From Shimia sp. CNT1-13L.2 (lineage in GTDB: Bacteria > Pseudomonadota > Alphaproteobacteria > Rhodobacterales > Rhodobacteraceae), in assembly GCF_024331145.1 (NCBI RefSeq), contig NZ_JANDJO010000006.1:1-64000 (forward strand): a stretch of DNA of 64,000 bases. The letters are read 5' to 3'. The position numbers were made by a program, and so were the translations under genes. The number at the start of each line of letters is the position of its first letter. Position 1 is the stretch's first letter. Below, one piece after another: positions 17,370 to 26,638 of this stretch. The notes below the pieces were generated by a model. It saw only the letters and a program-made list of their open reading frames with translations. It had not been told where the DNA came from and made no database searches.

Positions 17370-17373
17370 GTGG

Positions 17374-17820
17374 TTATCTCCAGTGACGATGGGCGAGCTC
17401 GGCAAGCAGCCCCGACAGGAGCGCCCCGATCACCAAGGCTGCAATCACCTTCACATCCAACAGGTACCGCGCATAGTCAATGGCGATCTGGATAATCCCG
17501 CGCAGCGCCTCCATCGGCTCCGAATAGGCATTGCGCAGCGCCTGGTCCAGCATCTCGTAAGTGCCAAACACAAACAGACCCAGGAACAGCAGAGCAATCA
17601 CCGATGTGATGCCATTGTTGATCGCATCGGTCACCGATCCCCCGGCCTTCGCCCCCAGCATTTTCCAACCGACAAAGAGGCCGAGACCCGCCGAAACCGG
17701 AGTGAAATAACCAAAGTTCATCGAGATTTCGCGCAGGATCACCGCCTTCACCAGTTCTGCCACCACGGCACCAAGGATCCCAAGACAAAGGGCGGCAACC
17801 AATTTCGAACCTGTGGGCAT
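17374..17820 (-). CDS. trgA: TrgA-family membrane protein
   Basis: This 148-residue protein has about four hydrophobic helices: near 5-27 (LVAALCLGILGAVVAELV), 38-55, 70-88 (VIALLFLGLFVFGTYEML) and 120-142. It matches the TrgA tellurium-resistance membrane protein family by position and size. It starts 3 bp after the cfa stop and runs into trgB. Molecular function is unknown even in characterised organisms. Confidence 0.82.
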   Translation of the reverse strand: MPTGSKLVAALCLGILGAVVAELVKAVILREISMNFGYFTPVSAGLGLFVGWKMLGAKAGGSVTDAINNGITSVIALLFLGLFVFGTYEMLDQALRNAYSEPMEALRGIIQIAIDYARYLLDVKVIAALVIGALLSGLLAELAHRHWR

Positions 17821-17823
17821 ATG

Positions 17824-19032
17824 CTATTCCGGCCTGCTGATAGTCACTTGTGTCACGTCACAGTTTCCGCTGTGAAACGCCGCCGCGCAAGAGGTGAGAT
17901 AGAAATTCCACATCCGCCGGAACCGGTCATCAAACCCGAGATCCTGCACCCGGTCCCACTGCGCATTGAATGTCTCGTGCCAGCGCCGCAACGTCTGGCT
18001 GTAGCTCTCGCCAAACTCCACCGATTTCACGAAATGCAACCCCGCCTTGGCCACCTCGTCCTTCAGGGCCGTCCGGCTTGGCAACATACCACCGGGAAAG
18101 ATGTATTTCTGTATGAAATCAACACCTTTCCTGTAGGTCTCAAAGCGCGCCTCGGTCAGGGTGATGATCTGCAAGGTCGCGTTCTTTCCGGGCCGCAGGC
18201 GGTCTCGCACGGTCTCGAAATAGGCCGGCCAGTATTTCTCTCCGACCGCCTCGAACATCTCGATACTGGCAATCCCGTCATACTGGCCCTGCTCGTCGCG
18301 ATAATCCTGAAGCTTGAAATCAACAAGATGCGAAAGTCCTGCCTTTTCAATGCGTTCCTTGGCAAACTTGAGCTGCTCTTCGCTGATCGTAAGCCCCGTC
18401 ACCCGCAACCCGCGTTCCTTGGCCGCATATTCCGCAAACCCGCCCCAGCCACATCCGATCTCCAGCACGTGATCACCCGGCTGCGCCCCCATCTCGTCCA
18501 CCATCGAGGCATATTTCGCCGTCTGCGCCGCCTCCATGCTCTCTTGTCCCGTCTGGAACAGCGCCGAGGAATAGGTCATCGTCTCATCCAGCCACAGGGC
18601 ATAGAATTCGTTCCCGAGATCATAATGATACGAGATGTTCTTCTTGGCCTGCTCCTTGGTGTTGCGGTTCATCCAATGGCGCATACGTTCGTAAATCCGG
18701 ACAAAAAACATGCCGGGAAACCCGTCATACAGCACGTCATTGTCACTTTGCAGGAAATCCAGAAACGCCTGAAGGTCCGGTGTGCTCCACCCGCCTTCGA
18801 TATAGGCATCGCAAAACCCCAGATCCCCCTCGCGCACCAACCGGGCAAAGGTATCCTCGTCATGCACCCTGAGTTCCGCAACAGGCCCCGCCTCCGGCCC
18901 CTCGGCCCGGAACACACGCCCATCGGGCATCACGAAATCGATCCGCCCCCGGTTGATCTTGGTGGCAACATCAAAGACGTTGGAAAAATACCTCGGCAGG
19001 CCCTCCTGCCCCTCGGTCGTCGTCAGGATCAT
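17824..19032 (-). CDS. cfa: Cyclopropane-fatty-acyl-phospholipid synthase family methyltransferase
   Basis: This 402-residue protein has an N-terminal lipid-binding part and a SAM-dependent C-terminal part. Motifs include ISYHYDLGNEFYALWLDETMTYSSA near 135, the SAM motif VLEIGCGWGGFAEYA near 195, SIEMFEAVGEKYW near 258, and FIQKYIFPGG near 309. It would methylate or cyclopropanate unsaturated membrane lipids. The start at 19032 is set by GGGGAGG six bases upstream. It is the first gene of the cfa-trgA-trgB-cysK-mscS-alaX operon, a membrane- and oxyanion-stress set. Confidence 0.9.
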   Translation of the reverse strand: MILTTTEGQEGLPRYFSNVFDVATKINRGRIDFVMPDGRVFRAEGPEAGPVAELRVHDEDTFARLVREGDLGFCDAYIEGGWSTPDLQAFLDFLQSDNDVLYDGFPGMFFVRIYERMRHWMNRNTKEQAKKNISYHYDLGNEFYALWLDETMTYSSALFQTGQESMEAAQTAKYASMVDEMGAQPGDHVLEIGCGWGGFAEYAAKERGLRVTGLTISEEQLKFAKERIEKAGLSHLVDFKLQDYRDEQGQYDGIASIEMFEAVGEKYWPAYFETVRDRLRPGKNATLQIITLTEARFETYRKGVDFIQKYIFPGGMLPSRTALKDEVAKAGLHFVKSVEFGESYSQTLRRWHETFNAQWDRVQDLGFDDRFRRMWNFYLTSCAAAFHSGNCDVTQVTISRPE

Positions 19033-19140
19033 CCGCATCCTCCCCTCGCGGTTATGCCCCGATGCTAGGACGGATTGTCGCAATTCGGCAAGATTTTCAT
19101 ACCAATCCGGGAAAACACTGTGTTTCCAGCGCCTTGAAAC

Positions 19141-19170
19141 GGAAAAGGGCGCCCGAAACCGGACGCCCTT
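19141..19170 (-). terminator. Terminator after the class V aminotransferase
   Basis: AAGGGCG (19145-19151) pairs with CGCCCTT (19164-19170), with extra CC/GG pairing inside the loop. On the minus strand the stem is followed by TTTTCC. Confidence 0.75.
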
Positions 19171-19239
19171 GCTTCAAAGCACCGTAAATACTCCCGCCGG
19201 AGGCATCCCAAGGGCGCCTCCAGCGCGGCCACTTCGGCC

Positions 19240-20466
19240 TTACAGCACCGCTTCCAGCGCGTTCAGCAACTGGTCGACCTCGGCCTGCGAGGTGTAATGC
19301 ACGAAACTCACGCGCAGCACCCCCTTCTCCATGTCGACACCCTGCGCTTCAAGCGCGCGTACCGCATAGAAATCGCCGCCTCCGGCCATGATGCCGTGAC
19401 CGGCCAGTTCGGCGGCCAGATCCTCTGCCGATTTCTCGCAGGCCAGCGCCACGGTCGGCGCCCGTTTCTCGGCCTGATCCGGCCCCAACAGACGCACCGA
19501 ATTGCGCGCCTTGGCGAAATCCAGCACCGGCTGCAAAAGCGTCACCTCCTGCGCGCGCATCAGGTCATGCACCGCCTCGCCACGCCCCGCATCGGTCTCG
19601 GCTGAAACCCCGTGATGGGCCGCCATCGCGTCGATGTAGTCGGCCATCCCCGCACAGGCCGCCACCTGCGCATGATCCGGCCCTGCCGGCGTGAACCGCT
19701 TGTAGAGAACGTCGGCATTGAAATAATGCGCCTGATTGGGAAGCATCATGCCAAGGTTGCGCCGGATCACCATGCAACCCTGGTGCGGCCCATAGGTTTT
19801 ATAGCTTGAAAACAGGTAGATATCCGCCCCAAGCGCCCCCACATCCGGCAGGCCGTGCGGCGCATAGCTCACACCATCGACGCAGACAAACGCCCCCGCC
19901 GCATGGGCCCGCGCGGCAGTATCTGCCACCGGATTGATCTCGCCCACCACGTTGGAACAATGCGGGAAACACACCAGCCGCACCTTCTCATCCAGCAAGT
20001 CATCAAGTTTTGCCACGTCAAGATGCCCGGTCTCCGGATCAATCTGCCATTCGCGCACCTCGATGCCCGCATCCGCCAGCCGCCGCCACGGGCCGGTATT
20101 GGCCTCGTGATCCTGATTGGTCACGATGATCGCATCCCCCGGTGTCATCCACTGCCGAAAGGCCTGCGCCAGAACATAGGTGTTCTGCGTGGTCGACGGG
20201 CCGAAGGACAGCTCATCTGTCTCCACCCCCATCAGCGCGGCAAGACGGCGACGGGCCTCGTCCATTTCCTCCCCCCCAAGGCGCGAGGCCTCGTAAGGCG
20301 CATAGGGCTGCACCTTGCGCTGGTGGTAAAACCGCATCAGGCGATCAATCACCGGCTGGCAGGTATAGGACCCGCCCGCATTTTCGAAAAACGCCTGCCC
20401 CTGCAAAGCAGGTTCCGCAAAAGCCGGGAACTGATCCCGGACCCAGTTGATATCGAGTGAGGTCAT
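19240..20466 (-). CDS. Class V aminotransferase (cysteine desulfurase-like)
   Basis: This 408-residue PLP enzyme has the Schiff-base lysine in LFSSYKTYGPHQG near 228, the pyridoxal Asp in GAFVCVDGVSYAPHG near 205 and the substrate-side FENAGGSYTCQPV near 25. It is like the VC1184-type, cysteine-desulfurase-like subfamily rather than IscS/SufS, because no mobile-loop Cys motif is visible. The start at 20466 has ACAGGAG seven bases upstream. It is monocistronic between two terminators. Substrate not known. Confidence 0.85.
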   Translation of the reverse strand: MTSLDINWVRDQFPAFAEPALQGQAFFENAGGSYTCQPVIDRLMRFYHQRKVQPYAPYEASRLGGEEMDEARRRLAALMGVETDELSFGPSTTQNTYVLAQAFRQWMTPGDAIIVTNQDHEANTGPWRRLADAGIEVREWQIDPETGHLDVAKLDDLLDEKVRLVCFPHCSNVVGEINPVADTAARAHAAGAFVCVDGVSYAPHGLPDVGALGADIYLFSSYKTYGPHQGCMVIRRNLGMMLPNQAHYFNADVLYKRFTPAGPDHAQVAACAGMADYIDAMAAHHGVSAETDAGRGEAVHDLMRAQEVTLLQPVLDFAKARNSVRLLGPDQAEKRAPTVALACEKSAEDLAAELAGHGIMAGGGDFYAVRALEAQGVDMEKGVLRVSFVHYTSQAEVDQLLNALEAVL

Positions 20467-20654
20467 CTTCGCTCCTGTGTCCTCAGAAGCGCACCGGTCC
20501 GACAGGTGACCAGACGGGCGCGCAAATTTACCCAATCCGGCAGGTCTTCCAGCCAGCCGCACGGGATGTCTCTCCGTGGGCAGCCGCGCATCACGCGACA
20601 ATGGCAAATTGCTATCCGGGCTTGTGGAACCGGTCAAGTCACGCACCTGTCGAA

Positions 20655-20684
20655 AACGAAAAAAGGGGCCGCGAACGGCCCCTT
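20655..20684 (-). terminator. Terminator after the BCCT transporter
   Basis: AAGGGGCCG-CGAA-CGGCCCCTT is a 9-bp stem with a tetraloop, followed on the minus strand by TTTTTTCG. Confidence 0.88.
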
Positions 20685-20707
20685 CTCCCTGCGTGAAAAC
20701 GCGCCTC

Positions 20708-22288
20708 TTACTTGCGGCGTTCGCGGGTCAGACCGATAAAGATCGACAGGCACATCAGCACCAGAACGATGGCAAAGGGGAATCCCGTTGCAATCGCTGC
20801 GGCCTGCAATGCACCAAGACCACCACCCAGCAACAGCACGATCGCGATCGCACCTTCCAGAACACACCAGAACACGCGCTGCGCGGTCGGTGCGTTGGTC
20901 TTGCCACCTGCGGTGATGGTGTCGATCACCAGCGAGCCCGAATCCGACGAGGTCACGAAGAACACAACAACGAGGATGATACCGATGAACGACAGGATGC
21001 CGGTTAGCGGGAAGGCCTCGAACATCTTGAACATCTTCAGCTCAAGCGCCGCATCCTTGAGCGCGGCACCGCCGTCACCCATGATCTGCTCCAGCGCGGC
21101 ACCGCCGAAAACGGTCATCCACAGCGCGCCGACGATGGTCGGGATCACGAGAACGCAGACAATGAATTCGCGCACGGTACGACCACGCGAAATACGCGCG
21201 ATGAACATGCCGACGAACGGGGACCAGCTGATCCACCAAGCCCAGTAGAAGGTGGTCCAGCCCTGCATAAAGTTGGTGTCTTCACGACCAACCCAGTTCG
21301 ACAGCGCAGGCAGTTCCTTCACATAGGCCACCATGTTGTCGAAGAACCCGGTCAGGATCGCGACAGTCGGCCCCAAAACAAGCACCAGAAGCAGCAGCAC
21401 AGCGGCAAGGATCATGTTGGCCTCGGACAGGCGCTTCACACCCTTGTCCAGACCGGCCACAACCGAGACCAGCGCAAAGACGGTGATCACGATGATCAGC
21501 AGAACCTTCATGCCATCGCTTACCGGCACACCGAACAGATAGTTCAGACCGGCCAGCGCCTGGCTCGCCCCCAGACCCAGCGAGGTCGCAAGACCGAAGA
21601 TGGTCGCGAACACGGCCAGAACGTCAATGACATGACCCAGGATACCCCAGGTGTACTTGCCGAACAGCGGGTAAAAAACCGAACGCATGGTCAGCGGCAA
21701 ACCACGGTTGAAGCTGAAGAAGGCAAGCGCCAGCGCCACAACGGCGTAGATCGCCCAGGGGTGCAGCCCCCAGTGGAAGATCGTCGCGGCCATTGCCAGA
21801 TCACGCGATGCCGCCGCGTCTCCGGCAGCGGCCCCAAGCGGTGCCCAGTCGGTCCGAACACCGTTTTCTGCGGCCGTTCCGCCAATCGACGAACCGTAAT
21901 GCGAAATCGGTTCTGCAACACCCCAGAACACGAGGCCAATGCCCATACCGGCTGCGAACAGCATCGAGAACCACCCCGCATAGCTGTAGTCAGGCTTGGC
22001 ATCCTTGCCACCCAGACGGATACCGCCATAGGGCGTCACGATCAGGAACAGGCAGAACAGGACAAAGATGTTACATGCGATCATGAACACCCAGTCGAAA
22101 TTGCTTGTCAAAGCGGGGCGCAACCAGCCAAAGAATTCGCCTGCCTCTTCCTGGAAAACCAGCGAAAAGAACACGAATGCAATGATGGTCAGGCCCGAAA
22201 CCCCGAAAACGGGGTTGTGAATATCCAGTCCCATGATCTGGATATTGTCCTGGCCGACTTCATAGTCGGCCTCTTTCTTGTCAGACAT
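20708..22288 (-). CDS. BCCT-family betaine/choline/DMSP-type transporter
   Basis: This 526-residue inner-membrane protein has about 12 helices. It contains MGIGLVFWGVAEPISHY near 115 and the BCCT signature around residues 340-370, WTTFYWAWWISWSPFVGMF followed by IARISRGRTVREF, which provides the aromatic box for quaternary ammonium or sulfonium groups. The start at 22288 is set by GAGGAGTAG. It would import glycine betaine, choline, carnitine or DMSP by cation symport. DMSP is attractive because a dmdA locus lies 2-5 kb away, but the sequence alone does not decide. Confidence 0.92.
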   Translation of the reverse strand: MSDKKEADYEVGQDNIQIMGLDIHNPVFGVSGLTIIAFVFFSLVFQEEAGEFFGWLRPALTSNFDWVFMIACNIFVLFCLFLIVTPYGGIRLGGKDAKPDYSYAGWFSMLFAAGMGIGLVFWGVAEPISHYGSSIGGTAAENGVRTDWAPLGAAAGDAAASRDLAMAATIFHWGLHPWAIYAVVALALAFFSFNRGLPLTMRSVFYPLFGKYTWGILGHVIDVLAVFATIFGLATSLGLGASQALAGLNYLFGVPVSDGMKVLLIIVITVFALVSVVAGLDKGVKRLSEANMILAAVLLLLVLVLGPTVAILTGFFDNMVAYVKELPALSNWVGREDTNFMQGWTTFYWAWWISWSPFVGMFIARISRGRTVREFIVCVLVIPTIVGALWMTVFGGAALEQIMGDGGAALKDAALELKMFKMFEAFPLTGILSFIGIILVVVFFVTSSDSGSLVIDTITAGGKTNAPTAQRVFWCVLEGAIAIVLLLGGGLGALQAAAIATGFPFAIVLVLMCLSIFIGLTRERRK

Positions 22289-22633
22289 GACTCTACTCCT
22301 CTGTAGTGGAGCAGTGATCGGCCAGATCGGCGGAAACGCGCCTGACAAAATGGACTTCATCTAGACAAAAGCGACAAAGTTTAACGGAAACCGGACAGAA
22401 AAAAGACGGCGCTTCCACGGAGGAAGCGCCGCTCACCGAAGACAGGCCTTTCTGGGGATCAAGGCCCGTTTCACCACTAAGAAGCACGTAAGGCGCGCCC
22501 GAAACTCTGTCAGGATTGCGGAGGAAACATACATCCCGAACACACCTTACAAAACGACAATTGCCGACCCTTGCGAGTCGGCAACATGATCCAGATCAAA
22601 TAAATGCTGAATTTGGAATATTTCTTGCGCGCG
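22289..22633. other. Intergenic region: BCCT promoter side and HIT terminator
   Basis: 345 bp without a gene. It contains the ribosome-binding site of the BCCT gene at the left end and the HIT-gene terminator at 22398-22431. I see no further gene, repeat or RNA in the rest. Confidence 0.6.
22398..22431 (-). terminator. Terminator after the GNAT-HIT pair
   Basis: CGGCGCTTCC-ACGGA-GGAAGCGCCG is a perfect 10-bp stem. On the minus strand it is followed by TCTTTTTTC. Confidence 0.85.
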
Positions 22634-23050
22634 TCAGCCCAGGGCCGCCCGGATCTTATCGGCATGCTCCTTGAGAACCCCGAAATCCGCCATCTGTCCC
22701 GGCGGACGCAGCTTGACGCCCTCGTGGCGCGGCAGCACATGGTAATGCAGGTGGAACACCTCCTGCCCGCCCGCGGCCTCGTTGAACTGCTGCACGGTCA
22801 CCCCTTCCGCGCCAAAGGCCTTCATCACCGCGTGGCCCATCCGACGCACGGTCTTCAGACAGGCCGCGAGTTGTTCGTCCGACGCATCCAGCATGTTGCG
22901 GCAGGGCGTTTTCGGAATGATCAGGCAATGCCCGTCCGCGCGCGGCATGATGTCCATGAACACATAGGTGTCCTCGTCCTCATACAGCTTCTCGCTGGGG
23001 ATCTCGCCCCGCAGGATCTTGGCAAAAATATTGTCGGTGTCGTAGCTCAT
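22634..23050 (-). CDS. HIT-family nucleotide-binding hydrolase
   Basis: This 138-residue protein starts MSYDTDNIFAKILRGEIPSEK and carries the histidine triad FHLHYHVLPR near 100. Family members hydrolyse AMP-linked compounds such as AMP-lysine or dinucleoside polyphosphates. It follows the GNAT gene by 33 bp and is probably cotranscribed with it. Confidence 0.93.
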   Translation of the reverse strand: MSYDTDNIFAKILRGEIPSEKLYEDEDTYVFMDIMPRADGHCLIIPKTPCRNMLDASDEQLAACLKTVRRMGHAVMKAFGAEGVTVQQFNEAAGGQEVFHLHYHVLPRHEGVKLRPPGQMADFGVLKEHADKIRAALG

Positions 23051-23083
23051 CGGCCTCTCCAGAATCACTTGGTTGCCCCAAGA

Positions 23084-23458
23084 TTAGCCCGCCGCCTTGG
23101 CAAGCGACAGCCAGCCTTCGCCGTTCTGGCAGGCCTGCGCCCGCGCCGCCGCCACCAGAGAGCGCGCCACCCCCTTGGTCCGTCGCCCCGGCACCACGTA
23201 CAGATAGCGCAGTTCCACACCTCTCTGCCCGCTGAACAGGTCTAGGCGCGGCTCGGTCACCGCATACCCGGTCAGTTCCCCACGGGTTTCCGCCACCAAC
23301 AGCGTCGCCATACCCTGTGCGCCGAACACCTCGCGCCAAAGCCCGTTGGCATCCACCTCGGCGGCCTGCCCGCGTTCCTTCGCATCCGCCCGGATCAGCG
23401 CCAAAAGCGGCTCCATGTCCGCCACCTTTGCGCCGCGAATAGCCATGTTCTGTGTCAT
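23084..23458 (-). CDS. GNAT-family N-acetyltransferase
   Basis: This 124-residue protein has the beta4-alpha3 acetyl-CoA motif ELRYLYVVPGRRTKGVARSLVAAA near residue 85. The frame is open further upstream, but MTQNMAIRGAKVADMEPLL at 23458 is the natural start and lies just past the acuI terminator. The acceptor substrate is unknown. Confidence 0.82.
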   Translation of the reverse strand: MTQNMAIRGAKVADMEPLLALIRADAKERGQAAEVDANGLWREVFGAQGMATLLVAETRGELTGYAVTEPRLDLFSGQRGVELRYLYVVPGRRTKGVARSLVAAARAQACQNGEGWLSLAKAAG

Positions 23459-23494
23459 CTCGTGTCTCCAGTCTCCTGTGCCGCGAGACCAGAA

Positions 23495-23520
23495 ACAAAA
23501 AGACCGCCTCGCGGCGGTCT
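23495..23520 (-). terminator. Terminator of the dmdA-acuI operon
   Basis: AGACCGCC-TCGC-GGCGGTCT is a perfect 8-bp stem with a tetraloop, followed on the minus strand by TTTTTGTTTC. It lies 130 bp past the acuI stop and before the GNAT start. Confidence 0.82.
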
Positions 23521-23652
23521 CATCACACATACCTGTTCCCGCCAACCCTATGTCGAGGTGGCAAAAAAGAAAGGGGTTTGGTTCAGGTACATCATGCGTT
23601 GCACCCTAAGTCGGGAACCGGGCGGCGGTCAACCCCGCGGCCCGGATTGCCC

Positions 23653-24645
23653 TTATGCGTTCACGTCAACAACAACGCGGCCCTGCACCTGACCCTTGAG
23701 GATATCGGCGCCAAGCTGCGGCAGGTCCGAAAGAACCGCCGGACGGATCATCGCCTCAAGCTTGTCCATCGGCAGGTCCTTGGCAATCCGCTCCCACGCG
23801 CGCAGGCGGTTGTCGTAAGGCTGCATCACCGAGTCGATGCCCAGCAGGTTCACACCGCGCAGCAGGAACGGAATCACCGTGGCAGGCAGACCGGCACCAC
23901 CGGCAAGACCCACGGCCGAAACGCTCGCACCATACTGCATCTGGCCCAGAACACGCGCCAGCATGTCGCCGCCCACGGCATCCACACAACCCGCCCATGT
24001 CTCTTTCTCAAGCGGACGCTTGGTGGTCTCGTTCAGCTCTTCACGCGGAACGATCTGCGTCGCACCCAGCGATTTCAGATAGTCCTCGGTGTCCGGACGG
24101 CCGGTGACGCCGGCAACTTCATAACCAAGGTTGGCGAGGATCGCGGTCGCAACCGACCCCACACCACCTGCCGCGCCGGTCACCAGAACCGGACCATTGC
24201 CAGGCTTCAGCCCGTGGTCTTCCAGCGCCATCACAGCCAGCATCGAGGTGAAACCAGCGGTCCCCACGGCCATCGCCTGCTGCGGGCTCAGACCCTCGGG
24301 CAGCGGCACAAGCCAGTCGGCATTCACACGCGCCTTCTGGGCATAGCCACCCCAGTGCATCTCACCAACACGCCAGCCGGTCAGAACAACCTTGTCACCC
24401 GGCTTGTAGCGATCATCGTCCGACGACTCGACGGTTCCGGCAAAGTCGATGCCCGGCACGTGGGGATAGTTGCGCACAAGGCCGCCCCCCTTCGCCGAAA
24501 GGCACAGCCCGTCCTTGTAGTTCACCGTCGAATACTCGACGGCCACGGTGACATTGCCCTCGGGCAACTGTTCCTCACCGATCTCCTTGATCGACGCCGA
24601 CGCCAGGCCCTCTTCGTTCTGTTCCATGATCAATGCGTTGAACAT
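23653..24645 (-). CDS. acuI: Acryloyl-CoA reductase (NADPH), MDR family
   Basis: This 330-residue medium-chain reductase has STVNYKDGLCLSAKGGGLVRNYPHVPGIDFAGTV split over residues 39-72, VLTGWRVGEMHWGGYAQKARV near 87 and the nucleotide-binding LVTGAAGGVGS near 152. It lacks the catalytic zinc ligands, as the YhdH/AcuI group does. It closely matches roseobacter AcuI as I remember it. AcuI reduces acryloyl-CoA to propionyl-CoA, removing a toxic electrophile made during DMSP catabolism. It is 89 bp downstream of dmdA, the arrangement known in Ruegeria pomeroyi. Confidence 0.93.
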   Translation of the reverse strand: MFNALIMEQNEEGLASASIKEIGEEQLPEGNVTVAVEYSTVNYKDGLCLSAKGGGLVRNYPHVPGIDFAGTVESSDDDRYKPGDKVVLTGWRVGEMHWGGYAQKARVNADWLVPLPEGLSPQQAMAVGTAGFTSMLAVMALEDHGLKPGNGPVLVTGAAGGVGSVATAILANLGYEVAGVTGRPDTEDYLKSLGATQIVPREELNETTKRPLEKETWAGCVDAVGGDMLARVLGQMQYGASVSAVGLAGGAGLPATVIPFLLRGVNLLGIDSVMQPYDNRLRAWERIAKDLPMDKLEAMIRPAVLSDLPQLGADILKGQVQGRVVVDVNA

Positions 24646-24734
24646 GTCTATCTCCCACTCTTGACCGCGGCCTGCGCCCCGGCTTCATCTCATCCAAATT
24701 CCACGCCGCGAGCCGAACCCCGCAGACGCATGTC

Positions 24735-25823
24735 TCAGGCCCAGAACTGCGCCTTCACTTCTGCCGGACGCATCCCGTCCGGCGTTTCCACTTCCAGCTT
24801 GGTGCCAGCGTCCCAATGGGACTTTTCGACCATGGCAATCGACACGTTGGTCTGGAAATCCGGCGACCATGCCGCCGTCGTGACCTGCCCAACCCATTTG
24901 CCATCCGCCAGAAGCGGCCATTCCTTGTCGATCAGCGGGATCTCTCCACCGATCTCGACCGCCCGGATCTGACGCTCCGGCTGGGACCGCGCCATCAGGC
25001 CCGCCTTGCCGATATAGTCCTTGGGCGAATTCACGAACTTGCCCAACCCGATCTCGAAAGGCGTGTTGTTCTGGTTCATGTCGTTGCCATAACTCAGCAA
25101 ACCACCCTCTGTGCGCTCCATCGTCGACGGGCACCCGGCCCGCACCTCAAGGTCTTCGCCTGCCTTGAACAGCGCGTCCCACAGCGGCATGCCATAGTCC
25201 GAACCGTCGAGGTAGATTTCGAAACCGCCCTGCTTGGAATAACCCGAGCGCGCGACAACCATCTCGCGGCCCTCGAAAGCCAGCTTCTTGTAACGGAAGA
25301 AACGGATATCCCGCACGGCATCGCCAAAGACCCGCGCCATCAGCTCATCCGCCTTCGGCCCCTGCACCGCCAGCGGGCTGACGTCAGGCTCCCAAACACG
25401 CACGTCCAGCCCAAGGGCATCCGCCACCCCCGCCACGTATTGCAGGTAGTCGCTGTCCGCGATGGAGATCCAGAAATGATCCTCGGCCAGTTTCACCAGC
25501 ACCGGATCGTTGAGCATACCGCCGTTGCGATCAATCGCCGGCATGTAAAAGCACTGGTCCGCCGCCATCTTGTCTAGATCACGCGGGCTCAGCATATCCA
25601 GAAGCTTGCGCGCGTCCGGCCCCTGCACCGCCACCTGGCGTTCACAGGACACGTCCCAGACCTGCACATGGGTCTTGAGGTGACGATAGTCTTCCTCCTG
25701 CGAGGCAAAGACCGAGGGCAGGATCATGCGGTTGTATACCGTGCAAACGGTCATGCCAGCCGCTTTGACACCCTCACTGAATGGCGTACGCCGCACCCGG
25801 CGCGATGGAAAGATCATGGCCAT
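24735..25823 (-). CDS. dmdA: DMSP demethylase (GcvT-like, tetrahydrofolate-dependent)
   Basis: This 362-residue protein of the glycine-cleavage T family starts IFPSRRVRRTPFSEGVKAAG and has DVSCERQVAVQGPDA near 56, DRNGGMLNDPVLVKL near 97, SPLAVQGPKADEL near 148 and RSGYSKQGGFEIYLDG near 193. Where T proteins have an Asp in the GG..DD motif, this protein has Asn (GGMLND), as described for DmdA. DmdA moves a methyl group from DMSP to tetrahydrofolate, giving methylmercaptopropionate. The acuI gene downstream and the GntR gene upstream support the call. Two membrane/metal genes are placed ahead of it in the same operon. Confidence 0.9.
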   Translation of the reverse strand: MAMIFPSRRVRRTPFSEGVKAAGMTVCTVYNRMILPSVFASQEEDYRHLKTHVQVWDVSCERQVAVQGPDARKLLDMLSPRDLDKMAADQCFYMPAIDRNGGMLNDPVLVKLAEDHFWISIADSDYLQYVAGVADALGLDVRVWEPDVSPLAVQGPKADELMARVFGDAVRDIRFFRYKKLAFEGREMVVARSGYSKQGGFEIYLDGSDYGMPLWDALFKAGEDLEVRAGCPSTMERTEGGLLSYGNDMNQNNTPFEIGLGKFVNSPKDYIGKAGLMARSQPERQIRAVEIGGEIPLIDKEWPLLADGKWVGQVTTAAWSPDFQTNVSIAMVEKSHWDAGTKLEVETPDGMRPAEVKAQFWA

Positions 25824-25927
25824 CTGTCAATCTCCAGCGGTCCCGCTCCAAAAGCGGCCGCTCGTTGTTCGCTTGCGTTTCCGACGGACCGGGAATGTCT
25901 TCCCGCTCCGCCGTACCTACCTCTGGA

Positions 25928-26614
25928 TCAGCGCGGACCGTGCCAATCAATTTGGCAGATCTCGGCCGACCGTCCATCAAAGTCCCAGACCCGGCCATAG
26001 GCGCGTACACGGCCCTTCGACGCGGTGGCCACGGTGATGTCCGGACCCATCCAGTACTTGGTGTTCTTGATGACGATCTCTTCGTCCTTGTCCTTGCCTT
26101 CCACCGGGAAGACAACGCCGTCGATCTTGCGGCCCACGGTGATGTGGCGGGTCTTGCCGTCGGTCTCATAGCTGACCGGCTGACGCTCAACGCCGATGAT
26201 CTCGCCGACCAGAACGCTGAAAAGACCGGTCGTGCCCTTGGCCTTGCCCGAGAAGATGTCGATCAGCGCGTTATAGGCTTCGGTGCTGGCGCGTTCGTCG
26301 ATGAACAGCGCGACTTTCCAGTTGCCGCGGCTCATCATGCCCGGGATCTCGATCAGCAGACCGATGTTCAGCCCCGACAGGTCCACGTCGCCATAATGGC
26401 CTTCGTCGATCCGCACACCACCCCAGGTCTGGCAGTGGCCCTCTGTCGGCGGATGCAGACCCAGCGACACAACGCAGGGGCAGAACACCGTACAGTTACA
26501 GTTCAGGATCAATTCGCCCTTGATGCCCCATGGAATGGTGCCGAGACCCGACTTCGCGGCCTCCGGGTGGCGGTTGTCAATCTTGACAGGCGCCTCGATA
26601 CGATCAGATGCCAT
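25928..26614 (-). CDS. DUF1326 family cysteine-motif protein
   Basis: This 228-residue soluble-looking protein has a cysteine cluster LNCNCTVFCPCVV (Cys 39, 41, 45, 47) plus Cys61, and a conserved WGG and WMGPD. No signal peptide is seen. The family is of unknown function and is commonly found beside DUF2182 membrane proteins, as here (25-bp gap). The Cys cluster suggests metal (perhaps copper) binding; this is inference. It sits between DUF2182 and dmdA in one leftward operon. Confidence 0.85.
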   Translation of the reverse strand: MASDRIEAPVKIDNRHPEAAKSGLGTIPWGIKGELILNCNCTVFCPCVVSLGLHPPTEGHCQTWGGVRIDEGHYGDVDLSGLNIGLLIEIPGMMSRGNWKVALFIDERASTEAYNALIDIFSGKAKGTTGLFSVLVGEIIGVERQPVSYETDGKTRHITVGRKIDGVVFPVEGKDKDEEIVIKNTKYWMGPDITVATASKGRVRAYGRVWDFDGRSAEICQIDWHGPR

Positions 26615-26638
26615 TGGCTTTCCTCCTCATCTCACAAT

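Noticed and set aside
17383-19068. 561-codon plus-strand frame opposite trgA and cfa
   Set aside because: It spans two clear genes on the other strand, has low-complexity His/Arg/Pro content and no domain.
20708-22288. Naming the BCCT transporter dddT (DMSP-specific)
   Set aside because: The aromatic box is shared by betaine, choline, carnitine and DMSP carriers, and the gene is separated from the dmdA operon by terminators and other genes.
23452-24972. 506-codon plus-strand frame opposite acuI
   Set aside because: Antisense shadow of acuI and the end of dmdA.
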